DNA from: Meira nashicola
Lineage: Eukaryota > Basidiomycota > Exobasidiomycetes > Exobasidiales > Brachybasidiaceae
Direction of reading: 5' to 3'
DNA: 64,000 nt
Assembly: GCA_001600355.1 (NCBI GenBank)
Contig: BCJU01000002.1
Location: forward strand, 1,922,001 to 1,986,000
A program made the translations under genes and the position numbers. The notes under the pieces are model-generated. The model saw only the letters and a list, made by a program, of their open reading frames with translations, searched no databases and was not told where the DNA came from. Numbering within the stretch: position 1 is the first letter of the stretch; each line of letters starts with the position of its first letter. This document shows positions 29,454-38,706 of the stretch, piece by piece.

Positions 29454-30520
29454 CTATACATCTTTCTTGTACAAATCGATTAAACGATGCAATTTATCCG
29501 TATTAATTTCATTTCGACGACGCATGAAAACGATTGGCATTTCCCATTCTTGATAATTGGCTTGACCAAGTAAAGCATTGTAGGCATTCTCTTTTGTTGA
29601 AAGGCTATCTTGAGGAGAACCTAAAAATGTTGGAAATTTACGTTGAATAAAATTATAAACCCAATTTGCACTAATGATTGAAGTATGACCTGGATTTGAT
29701 AAAACGAAATTGATAAGAATTCCTACAAATTTAAACAAAGTTCGATCAAGGCAAAATTAAATTTTTTTGCGAAACATTGCATTGAGAATCGTTTGAGTTT
29801 GATTATCGATATTTTTATCCTTGTATTCGTCAACTCTTGCTCTCTTTGATGAGCTGCGAGAAATCAACTCAAATGATTGTTGTTTAAGTTCCGATGTTGA
29901 TCCTCGTAAGGTAACAAATCGACGTCCAACTATTTGAGGTGATGAGGAGGAGAGCTGAGTGAACCTATTAGCTGAATTGGTTGCACTTGATGAACTGTCA
30001 AAGCTATCTTTTGATGAACTTGAATTTAAGTCGGATATAGTTTGAGTATCGAATAATTGGCTTGTGCTTTGATGTAAAATGCCATTTTGATTTACTTGAT
30101 CATTATCGTTTGTAGTAGAAGATTTCTAGATTGAGATAGAAAGTCTTAATATGAATTGATTGTTGATTATTATTGATTTCCGTCACTTACCGCTTCTTCC
30201 AAGAGTGAAAACCATAAAAACACTGGCTTACCGCATGATTGACTACAACGAATCGGTAATCCACGTTGACGAGCAAGGTAAACGTATTCAGCGAATGAGA
30301 TCAAATTCATTTTTGAAATTGAATCGGGATATTGTTCTTTGAGTTTCTTCTCTACGTTTTCCGCGTATGCAACAGGATGATTACCAATGCATTCTTTCAT
30401 AACTTCCAATAATGGTTTAAACATCTTCATTGCTCCTGGAAGTGGTTCAGATGGAAAGAAATCCAATTGTTCATCTTGGATGGAGAGGATGCCGGTAAGA
30501 TTATATCCACTAGAGTTCAT
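29454..30520 (-). pseudogene. Tandem family copy A: full-length paralog interrupted by one in-frame TAA
   Basis: Exon 1 is 30520-30191 (110 codons) and exon 2 30125-29454 (224 codons including the final TAG). The 65-bp intron has a GTAAGT donor and CTAG acceptor, phase 0. A single TAA at 29757-29759 interrupts exon 2 at codon 233. The same frame then continues for 100 codons that align with the C-terminus of copy C, for example FCLD/FCKD, MPIV/MPII and LIDLYK/LVDMYK. Exon 1 holds the shared N-terminal domain (about 69% identical to B and 54% to C by hand count). Exon 2 starts Ser/Thr/Asn-rich and contains a basic SKRARVDE segment resembling a nuclear signal. The ATG in B and C is ATA here, so the start moves to the ATG at 30518-30520. 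It may yield a 232-residue protein, be a young pseudogene, or be read through. Confidence 0.65.
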
Positions 30521-30739
30521 GCTTTTAAAGGACCACACTATGATGATAAGAACGAGGAGAAGGTTGATGTTCGAGAAGTCAGAAGTGCTGAGCACCAATT
30601 TCGTACCCAAATGCTCCGATTTAAAAGAAGATTACATTACGCCCTTCCATTAAATCACATCACAAATTCATGCGTGACTTTTATTTCACTTTGTCACAAT
30701 TTTGCACTTTTGGGCGTAATCACACGTGTGATCATGACT

Positions 30740-30885
30740 GTCCTCAATACTATTCAAACTCCGAAAACGGGCCTAAATAACTCACATTAACACAAAGACA
30801 CACACGCGAAGATAATCTTTTGTGATATATCACACACACCAACTTTCTCGTCACAATTGGGGAATGTACAAAATCTATCGCTTTT
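30740..30885 (-). repeat. Shared upstream module, copy A
   Basis: On the + strand it runs through GGGCCTAAATAACTCACATT, CACAAAGACACACACG and AACTTTCTCGTCACAATTGG to AAATCTATCGC. It aligns along its length with the modules upstream of B and C and lies about 220-365 bp before the copy A start, so it is probably the duplicated promoter. Confidence 0.7.
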
Positions 30886-31082
30886 TTTGGATACCCATAT
30901 AGGGTTGACACGAAAAAGATTTGAGAAGATCTGAATCAAGATTAAAAGGCTTGTTCCATATTTTGGCTGTCAATTAGCTTATCATCCCTTTCTGATGCCT
31001 TTCCTGATGAAATAGATTGACCAAAGCTTGACTTTGAATAATTTAAGCTACGCGGAATGCAGCATCTGAAGAATCTTCCTTT

Positions 31083-31589
31083 TCAAAAAGTATCCTTTTA
31101 TGTAGTTGAATTTGAGTCAGATACGCTTTGGGTTGAGGATGATTGGGTTGTATTTTGAATATCGTTTTTATTATGATTTGAGTAAAATGCATCATAGTTG
31201 GTAGTGTCTTTCGGTAAGAAGTTATCAAGAACAAAAGTCAATGCATTCGCATACACCTTTGCTTCTAAAAGTTAAAACCACATATACACAGGCTCTCCGT
31301 GAGATTGGCTAAAACGAATCGGAATACCACGAAGTCGAGCAAGGTAAACGTATTCGGTAAAAGAGATTAATTTATGATCTGAAATCGCATTTGGATATTG
31401 CTCGTTGAGCTTTCTCTCAATTTCTCCTGCAAATGCAACTGGACGATTGCGAATACATTCTTTCATGACATTTAGTAATGGCATGAACATATTCATCGCA
31501 CCTGGATCTGGATAAGATGGAAAGAATTTCACTTGTTCATCTTCTATTGAAAGAATATCAGCAGGGTCATTCATCACAAATTTCTCCAT
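31083..31589 (-). pseudogene. Tandem family copy B: decayed paralog with intact first-exon domain
   Basis: From the ATG at 31587-31589 there is a 105-codon frame ending in TAA at 31272-31274, directly after the domain's closing MWF. In copy A the aligned codon is TCA (Ser), and in A and C the exon continues into a splice donor. Sequence homologous to exon 2 of copy A follows from about 31207, in frame with itself (ACT ACC AAC and onward), but it meets TAA at 31098-31100 where A again has TCA, then TGA at 31083-31085. The C-terminal domain seen in A and C is absent before the copy A promoter begins. It is therefore a truncated or dead copy. The intact N-terminal domain, with YPNAIS and LARLRGIPIR, could still be made as a small single-domain protein. 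Confidence 0.65.
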
Positions 31590-31767
31590 AAAGACAAAAT
31601 TGGTTGATGAGAGGAGGTGTCGTTGTTTAGAGTAAAAGTACTGAGCAATGCATTATGTGGAGAGTGTACCTCTTCAGCAAATTGCGCCTTCATTTCCCTT
31701 TCCTCCGGATTAAAGAATAACTCTTCCGTTCCGTCATTCTTTATTATCACATAATTCACTTACTAGA

Positions 31768-31910
31768 CTCAGTATTATTCAAAGTCCAATAGCCAGCGGG
31801 CCTAAACAACTTACATTAGCAGAAAGATATACACATAAGTCGTCCTTATAATCTATCATACACACACCGACTTTCATCTTCACAATGGAGATTAAATAGA
31901 ATTTATTCTT
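31768..31910 (-). repeat. Shared upstream module, copy B
   Basis: Same order of words as the A and C modules (GGGCCTAAACAACTTACATT, AGAAAGATATACAC, CACACACCGACTTTC, TCACAATGG). Its distal end overlaps the stop codon region of gene C, so the duplication unit appears to begin here. Confidence 0.65.
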
Positions 31911-33154
31911 TTCGACTTAAGAACGGTGTTAGTATAGGATTGAGTCGAATAACATTTGAACTTTTGAATTTATACATATCGACCAATTTTAGTGCTTCAC
32001 TGATGTCAATCTCTTCTAAACCTTGTTTACAAATGATCGGCATGTATAATCCTTGCTTGCTTAGACGGAGAAGTAAGCTTGTGATTTTTTTATCCATTTG
32101 GCTTTTGCTGTCTAATTGAGAACTTAAGATCTCCGGGTACGTATCTACAATAGAAGATTGCAGCAACGAAAAAGGAATAGTTGAACCATGTTGAAGATTT
32201 CGTACAATTGTTATAACAATAATACATTCCACTAATTTTAAAAGATCAATATCTTTACAGAATGCATGTTTATCTTTAATCATTGAAACAATAATCTTGA
32301 AAACTTGTTCTTTTTGATAAAACTGCATCATTTCCCGTCCCTTTTTACCGTTTTGCCAATAATCGTGTATAAAATCGAAATAATGACTATGATTCAATTG
32401 ATGTTTCTTGAATTCTTTATGAGTATATTGAATAATGCTTGAAATGAGTATTCTTTCTACACGGTTTCTTTCCGAAGTAGTATTTTTCATTACCGAATTC
32501 GATGTACTATTGGGTCCATTCACTTTAGTGTCTCCTTCCTGTCCTGCTCGTGTGCTTCCTGTGCTAGCAGGGATTGTGATCTCTGGAATATTTAAGTTTT
32601 CTTCTTTGACATTATCATGCTTCAAATTAGGTTCAGGTTGATCTTCGATGTCGGTAGATTGGACCAAAGTTTCGGTATCTTTAACGTCAACATTGACTGC
32701 TTGATCAGTTGTAGAAATGTTGAACCACTAAATAGAGATTGGTATAAATATTTAATCAGATCATTACATAAGAAACTGTCCTTTAAAATATACTCACTGA
32801 TTCTTTATTATGCTGAAACCACATGTACTTTGGTTTACTAAACGCCTGATCACAACGAATTGGAATACCACGAAGACGGGCAAGATGAACATATTCGATA
32901 AAAGAGATTAATTTTTGATCGGAAATTGCATTTGGATAATCTTTCTTGAGTAATTCTTCAACGTCCTCTGCTAATGCTACAGGGCAACTACTCATACATT
33001 TATCCAGCGTAATTAATAATGGCTGAAAATGTTCCATCATACCTGGAATCGGTTTTGATGGAAATAGGTGGCTATGTTCATCCTTCACTTCACAAAGAGA
33101 GGGGAAATTGACCTCTGAACGACTACTGCTTGGGGAAAGTAATGTCCACTCCAT
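31903..33154 (-). CDS. Tandem family gene C: unknown two-domain, winged-helix-like protein (intact copy)
   Basis: Exons 33154-32798 (119 codons) and 32727-31903 (275 codons with stop) encode 393 residues. The 70-bp intron has GTGAGT and TTTAG ends, phase 0. Residues about 27-113 form the shared N-terminal domain: PIPGMMEHFQPLL, CPVALAEDVEELL, DYPNAIS, KLISFIEYVHLARLRGIPIR and KPKYMWF. Helix-helix-helix followed by two strands suggests a winged helix. A Ser/Thr/Asn/Glu-rich linker follows (about 120-185), then a helical region and a C-terminal domain with TYPEILS, LSKQGLYMPIICKQG and LKLVDMYK, which also matches the end of copy A. I know no family with this arrangement. Relatives A and B lie directly downstream on the same strand. 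A DNA-binding regulator is my inference only. Confidence 0.7.
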
Positions 33155-33239
33155 ATCGACATAGAAAGTTGGTAATCAGAAGAAAAGAAGACTGTTAGCA
33201 GACAAAGGTTTAAATATTGCTGAGCAAGCAAAACTCGTG

Positions 33240-33380
33240 GGCGTTTTTCAATATCCGATAGCGGTCCTAAACAAATCATATAAGCACAAAGATACGCACA
33301 GACGTTCTCTTGTGATTCATCACATGCAGTAACTTTCTCGTCACAATTGGGGATGAATAGAATCTATTGCTCTTTTGACT
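33240..33380 (-). repeat. Shared upstream module, copy C
   Basis: Contains CGGTCCTAAACAAATCATAT, CACAAAGATACGCACAG and AACTTTCTCGTCACAATTGG, then AATAGAATCTATTGCTC. The AACTTTCTCGTCACAATTGG word is identical in the A module. It lies about 85-225 bp before the gene C start. Confidence 0.7.
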
Positions 33381-33513
33381 TCGTTCGCAGGATGATGTCC
33401 CTGATGAATAGGGAAAACAACCATCACATACGAACGAAGAGATACCAGTCAGATGAAATAAATACAAACGAGAAGAATCGCATGACCTTCTCCGGGGATA
33501 TTTTCATTGTCGA

Positions 33514-34035
33514 TCAAAGGTCGTCCAAATCTCCATCGCTTTCTTCATCATCAGAACCTTCAGCGAATTCGACTGCATCGTCACCTTCTTCACCTTGTCC
33601 GTCATTTTCGTTAATTTCTGCTGATTCAGGTAACTCTCCATACTTTTTAAGTGAACGAGCTTCATCAGCAGTATATTTTTGAATAACATCTGCTTTTTCA
33701 TCTTGAAATTCACGTAAAGAAAGTAAAATGATATCACCCGTATTAATCCAAACTTTTTTACGTAATTTTCCTCTAATATGTGCTAATCTCTTTTCACCAT
33801 CAAAACATTGTGCTTCTAATCTTCCGTTTCCTAACATTTTTAATACTTGTGCATATTCTTGCCCTTCTTCTTTGAACACAAGTTCACGCTTTTCACTTTC
33901 GTTCTCATTCTTTCCACGTCTACGGTTCTTACCGCCCTTTCCTTTGTTCTATGAGGTGGGTAAGAGGGAATGAGTGTGTCAGTAGATCGAGTATGAAAAC
34001 AATTTCAACTTCATCAAAATACTCACCTTTGGCAT
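33514..34035 (-). CDS. TIF11: Translation initiation factor eIF1A
   Basis: Exon 1 is only nine bases (34035-34027, Met-Pro-Lys) and exon 2 33948-33514; the 78-bp intron (33949-34026) has a GTGAGT donor and TAG acceptor. Together they give 147 residues. The sequence has the basic N-terminal tail ([15 protein letters not shown]), the OB-fold core with [35 protein letters not shown] and [12 protein letters not shown], the helical [16 protein letters not shown], and an acidic C-terminal tail ending DGDLDDL. eIF1A binds the ribosomal A site of the 40S subunit and promotes scanning and start-codon choice. The tiny first exon would be missed without the splice. Confidence 0.96.
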
Positions 34036-34432
34036 ATTGGGCTAAATTGAATCAAGGATGGTTGTTTTGTAAATGGTTTTTGATAGTGACTCAATTTGGC
34101 CACTTTTTTTAACACAAATCTTCAATCACGCGTATGTGCGGGCGCCGACATAACTCCACCAAGACTATCATGCAAACCTGATTAATTTCGATGCATTGCA
34201 CACACAAGCATATCCACGCGTGGAAAGGCGTGGATCCCTTTGTCAAAATTCAAGCCTCCTGGCAGGCACATACACACTTACACTTCCAGTAGTTGCTCAT
34301 TAAATTTTTTAGTCAAAATGGAAGATTTGCGTGCCACGTGACTGAGGGCAGATATGCAGATATGAATATTCTAGGTATTCTCGATGATGACGTACAAATA
34401 CAGAAAATGATACATGATAACAATGAGATAGT
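34036..34432. other. Intergenic region between eIF1A and SHQ1
   Basis: About 400 bp holding the eIF1A promoter and the SHQ1 3' flank. It has the 10-bp palindrome CCACGCGTGG at 34214-34223 and another ACGCGT near 34127. No supported gene. Confidence 0.4.
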
Positions 34433-35713
34433 CTAAACAAAACCTCCTTCACCTTCTGCTATCGCTTCACGAGCAGATTCTTCTAGTAACTCTAAATCCC
34501 ATTTAGGCCCAACATATTCTTTTGTAATGCTAGAGCTTGCATGATCAAGTTCATCTGCTAGAGATGATAGCGTTTGCGTTGTAAATAATACGTTATACCA
34601 ATATACTAATGGTTTGATGATACTATCACCATAAATAGTCAATGCATCATCATCACCTTCCTCTAATCGAGCTTGAATTTGTTGTAGAGCAGCGAATGGC
34701 GCATCTTTTTGTCGTAGAATGGTGCTAACATCACCGGCAATTCGGATACTAAGCTGCCAATGTCTGTATAGGGTGAAACACAATTGCCTTCTGATTGATG
34801 TTCTCAAGATGCTAGTAACAGTATCCGCTTCAATGGAAGTTGGCATACAAGATGCGACTAATGAACGACAAAGAACTGCGATCGTCCAGCCTGATTCGAC
34901 GGTAGGGTCATCCAACGTTGTCCGACAATCATAAGAATATGCAAGTAATAAATCAAGAAGTAGAAGATGCGCATCTCTCTTCTCTTCCTCGGTCACGCTG
35001 ATGATGTCGGAATTGACAACACTGTTTTGCGCTTTTGTAATATCCGAACTCAGACTTGCATTCACGAGATGTTTAATTTCCCCTTCTTCATCCACATAAC
35101 TGTCTAAGTACATCCCTTCATCCCATTTCTCTTCTTCGAATCGTTCAGCTTGTTCTCGACGTTGTTGAAGAGGAGGTAGCTCTCCTATGCATTCATGCAG
35201 TCTGGTCTTGATTTCTGTGCCTACTTTGGGTATGTATGGTAATGGCTGTTTATTGTTGCCAATAGCAACATCTTCCGCTTCTTGCTTTTGAACTGCTTCC
35301 ATTCCCCTTTGCAACATCTCTAATCCCGCCAAACGTTCTTCTTCATCTTGTTCTGCATCTCCACTGGTGGGTACAGCAAATACACTGGGCTTTAACGAAT
35401 CCAAACTTTCTATCTGCTTGCCAGGTTCAACTTTTCGTATACTTATAAGAATGCTACTTTCATTCGTTCTGCATAATGATAAAGCAGCACTTTCATCCAA
35501 GTGTATTTGTTCTGTCCATCTTGCTGATCCATTACATAATACTCCTTGCGGAAATACTAAAGGCAAATATGCATTCGCTCCTGCTAAACCAAATATATTG
35601 TCATTATCCACAACTACCCTTAAAGAAGTATCATCTTCACTTTTGACTATATCCACTTCTATGAAAATATTGGACTCTGTTTGTCGTATCCGAAAAGGAG
35701 GTGTAAGGACCAT
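34433..35713 (-). CDS. SHQ1: SHQ1-like H/ACA snoRNP assembly chaperone
   Basis: Encodes 426 residues from the ATG at 35711-35713; codons upstream of it are in an open frame but do not look like protein. It opens with MVLTPPFRIRQTE, the start of a CS (p23-like) domain, which runs to about residue 95 with FADPY-like positions replaced by GANAYLPLVFP. The long helical SHQ1-specific domain follows, including LLLDLLLAYSYDCRTT, TSIRRQLCFTLYRHW and, near the end, VGPKWDLELLEESAREA. Shq1 holds Cbf5/dyskerin before it joins RNA during H/ACA snoRNP assembly in the nucleus. Yeast Shq1 is about 507 residues; this one is somewhat shorter. It diverges from the aldo-keto reductase with 245 bp between starts. 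Confidence 0.85.
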   Translation of the reverse strand: MVLTPPFRIRQTESNIFIEVDIVKSEDDTSLRVVVDNDNIFGLAGANAYLPLVFPQGVLCNGSARWTEQIHLDESAALSLCRTNESSILISIRKVEPGKQIESLDSLKPSVFAVPTSGDAEQDEEERLAGLEMLQRGMEAVQKQEAEDVAIGNNKQPLPYIPKVGTEIKTRLHECIGELPPLQQRREQAERFEEEKWDEGMYLDSYVDEEGEIKHLVNASLSSDITKAQNSVVNSDIISVTEEEKRDAHLLLLDLLLAYSYDCRTTLDDPTVESGWTIAVLCRSLVASCMPTSIEADTVTSILRTSIRRQLCFTLYRHWQLSIRIAGDVSTILRQKDAPFAALQQIQARLEEGDDDALTIYGDSIIKPLVYWYNVLFTTQTLSSLADELDHASSSITKEYVGPKWDLELLEESAREAIAEGEGGFV

Positions 35714-35958
35714 AATTTGCTTTAGAATTCTTTTAGTCGGTAGGAAAAAAGAAGGGTTCGGAAATAGCCACACGTAAGCAAGCACGCGAAGAAACCTAAA
35801 ATTCATTAGCCATCCAGCGCCTGCATTTGTGTGCTTGCGTGCTTTTAGTGGTACACTGTCAGAACCAACTCTCCACATAGTATAGGTGGGTTTACATACC
35901 AAAGAGATTACCAATCAAACAAGATCGACTTCCCACAATCATAATACTCTATACAAAA

Positions 35959-36858
35959 ATGACATCTCTACGATTGAATTCTACTATCAAACTTAACGAT
36001 GGTTTAAGTATTCCACGTTTAGGATTAGGCGTTTATTTAACTCAAAGTGCAGATGCAATTAAACATGCATTGCAATTCGGTTATCGTCATATCGATACAG
36101 CTCAATGGTATGAAAATGAACATGTTGTTGGTGAAGGATTTAAAGCAAGTGGATTGAAAAGAGAAGATGTTTGGATTACTACAAAGGTGAGTTAAGTTGA
36201 CTATATGCGCCTACATGCACACATTTATTCATCAATGTTGACTTTTCCCCAATTGCAGATCTGGGACACAAACCACGGATACAATCAAACGACAAAAACT
36301 CTTGATGAATCTTTAAAGAAAGCTGGTTTGGAATTCTTTGATTTAGTTTTGATTCATTCTCCCAATCCAGGCAAAGAAAAAAGACTGGAAACCTACCGTG
36401 CTTTGATCGATGCAAAGAAGCAAGGAAAGATTAAAAGTGCAGGAGTAAGCAATTATGGCGTTCATCATATTAAAGAATTATTAGCACGATTTCCAAACGA
36501 TCCACCAAGTATTAATCAAATCGAAATTTCACCTTTCTTTCAACGTAAAGATATAGTTACAGAATGTCGTAAACATAATATTGCTTTACAAGCTTATTCA
36601 CCTTTAGGTAAAGGTGCATTCGTTGATAGACCAGAATTACACAAGATTGGTGAAAAATATAAAAAATCTCCTGCTCAAATTTTGATCAGATGGTCTTTAC
36701 AACAAAACTTTATCGTTTTGCCAAAATCTTCGAATGAAGAAAGAATTAAAGCCAATGCTGATTTGTACGATTTCGAATTGAGCAAAGAGGATATTGACAC
36801 TTTGAACGCAATGGAAACTGGAAAAGGAGTTACTTGGGATCCAACAAAAGCACCATGA
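35959..36858 (+). CDS. Aldo-keto reductase
   Basis: Exons 35959-36186 and 36259-36858 give 275 residues. The 72-bp intron has a GTGAGT donor and CAG acceptor. The catalytic tetrad is complete: Asp46 and Tyr51 in HIDTAQWYENE, Lys76 as the last codon of exon 1, and His109 in LIHSPNPG. The phosphate-clamp region LPKSSNEERIKAN for NADPH is also present. The length and order match small fungal AKRs of the AKR3/AKR5 type, which reduce aldehydes and ketones with NADPH. Substrate is unknown. The intron falls immediately after the catalytic Lys codon. The next gene, convergent with 138 bp between stops, is a multidrug-type pump. Confidence 0.93.
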
Positions 36859-36996
36859 AGATAATGTTTCTTTATTTGCAATTTAATCATTAAATTCATG
36901 ATATAATATGAAAACAATTTATATTGTGGTATCAAACGAATCTCCATAAAGATGGAGAGTGGAAGAGATAAATAGCAGATCTATTAATTTGTTGCA

Positions 36997-38706
36997 TTAA
37001 GCAGCAGCAGGAGCTGAAGTGCCGATTGGAATACGACGGTTAAGTTCCATTCCGAATACACCTACGAAAGCGAAAGCACCCAAACAACCGATCATGATCC
37101 AATCACGTTTAAGTGCGTGATTTGCGGCATCTAAAACGGCAGGTAATTGTTCTGCAGGAGTGAAAGCACGGAAAGCAGAGACACCCTTTGAAATGATTTG
37201 TTCAGCATTAACTCCTGGAATTTGATGAAGATAAAGAACGAATTTGTTTTGGAAAACAGATTGAGCTACTGAAACGAAAATTGTACCACCCAAAGTTTGG
37301 AAAAAGATCACGATTGCAGAACCTAAAGCGATATCTTCGACTGGTAAAGCGGCAGAAGAAGCAATAAAAGGTAACATCCATGCCATACCTGGACCGAAAC
37401 CAGCCAAGAATTGTAAACCACACCACATTGCTTGTGAAGAGTCAACTTCTAAAAAGTATAAAACACCACCACCGATTGCGGCTAAAGCAGTACCTGCGAA
37501 TAAGAATGGAATATAAATACCAGTCTTGTTTACAACACCACCGGTAATTGTTACGGAAAAGATGACGGCAACAATGAAAGGTAATGTTTGAACACCTGAA
37601 CGAATTGCGCTTGAACCTTTAACGGATTGGAAGTAAATTGGTAAAAAGTATAATTCGGAGAAATAAGCACCTGCGATACCAAAGTTAACAATCGTTCCGA
37701 ATCCGACTGTACGATTTTTAAAGATACGGAATGGAATTGTTGCATGTTCACCGACAAAGTATTGTTCCACCAAAAATACGGCAGCAATAACGAAGAAACC
37801 GACGATTAAACCAATAATCTTGCTATCGTTCCATGAATATTTAACACCACCCCATTGTAAAACGAGCAAAATGCAAATCAAAGAACTTAAAACCAAAGCG
37901 CTTCCTAACCAATCGATAATCTTTAATCTTTGCCAAACAGTCTTTTCATGTTTTGTAGGAGGAATTTGCATGAAGAATAAAATTGCAGGACCAACGATTG
38001 CGTAAAAGATTAAATTGATATAGAAACACCAACGCCAAGTTGCATGAGAAGTGAAAGCACCACCGATCAAAGGACCAATTGTACCACCAACACCATAAGC
38101 TGCACCGATTAAACTTGTAAGAAGAGGACGAGTTTCTAACGGAGCGATAATGTTAACGATAATCATTGAACCTGAATAACCACCTGCCATACCAAGACCT
38201 GCGATTGCACGACCGACGATAAAAGTTGGAGAATCTTGAGCAACACCACAAATCAAAGAACCGATTTCAAAGATGAATAAACTTGCAAGGTAAGTATATT
38301 TAACACTAAAAGAAGAATACATTCTACCGAATAAAGGTTGAAAAGCAGTCGAAGTTAATAAATATGCAGATCCATACCATCCAACATCCGAAAAAGAATT
38401 AAATTGATTCGTAACTACTGGAACGGCAGTTGAAACGATTGTTTGATCAAGTGCAGCTAAGAAGACAAACAACATAACTGCTGTCATGATTAAAATTAAT
38501 CTTGTTCCACGTGCATATCCATCTTCCGTATCATCTGCATGTGGTGGCTTTTCATGAGCTGCAATCGGATTTTCTGCAATTTCTATATCCTTTTCTGTTA
38601 CTTGATGTGCATTCACTGCTGAATGTTGACTATCAGTTGATGGTGCTTTTGATTCGGCATGAACCGAATTTGGGCTGGTTGTATCAGCCAGATTAGAAGC
38701 TGCCAT
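36997..38706 (-). CDS. MFS transporter, DHA2 type (14-helix multidrug/toxin pump)
   Basis: Encodes 569 residues without an intron. A cytosolic N-terminal tail of about 70 residues rich in Ser, Glu and His precedes the first helix. The DHA2 signature LAALDQTIVSTAVPVV lies in helix 1, and LFGRMYSSFSVKYTY is the loop 2-3 motif. GLGMAGGYSGSMIIVNIIAP and GPLIGGAFTSHATWRWCFYIN follow, the second being the conserved helix 5 motif of this subfamily. About 14 hydrophobic segments fit the family. These proteins export drugs, dyes or fungal metabolites by proton antiport. Substrate is not visible. Codon use is strongly biased, so expression may be high. Confidence 0.9.
   Translation of the reverse strand: MAASNLADTTSPNSVHAESKAPSTDSQHSAVNAHQVTEKDIEIAENPIAAHEKPPHADDTEDGYARGTRLILIMTAVMLFVFLAALDQTIVSTAVPVVTNQFNSFSDVGWYGSAYLLTSTAFQPLFGRMYSSFSVKYTYLASLFIFEIGSLICGVAQDSPTFIVGRAIAGLGMAGGYSGSMIIVNIIAPLETRPLLTSLIGAAYGVGGTIGPLIGGAFTSHATWRWCFYINLIFYAIVGPAILFFMQIPPTKHEKTVWQRLKIIDWLGSALVLSSLICILLVLQWGGVKYSWNDSKIIGLIVGFFVIAAVFLVEQYFVGEHATIPFRIFKNRTVGFGTIVNFGIAGAYFSELYFLPIYFQSVKGSSAIRSGVQTLPFIVAVIFSVTITGGVVNKTGIYIPFLFAGTALAAIGGGVLYFLEVDSSQAMWCGLQFLAGFGPGMAWMLPFIASSAALPVEDIALGSAIVIFFQTLGGTIFVSVAQSVFQNKFVLYLHQIPGVNAEQIISKGVSAFRAFTPAEQLPAVLDAANHALKRDWIMIGCLGAFAFVGVFGMELNRRIPIGTSAPAAA

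Noticed and set aside
29705..29812. Intron skipping the TAA in tandem copy A
   Set aside because: The only GT near the stop is in phase 2 with a poor donor, while the only nearby AG acceptor needs phase 1; splicing would shift the frame away from the conserved C-terminus.
31574..31759. Extra upstream exon for tandem copy B
   Set aside because: The frame opens with GTG, the equivalent region of copy A has stops, and the ATGGAG start is shared with copy C.
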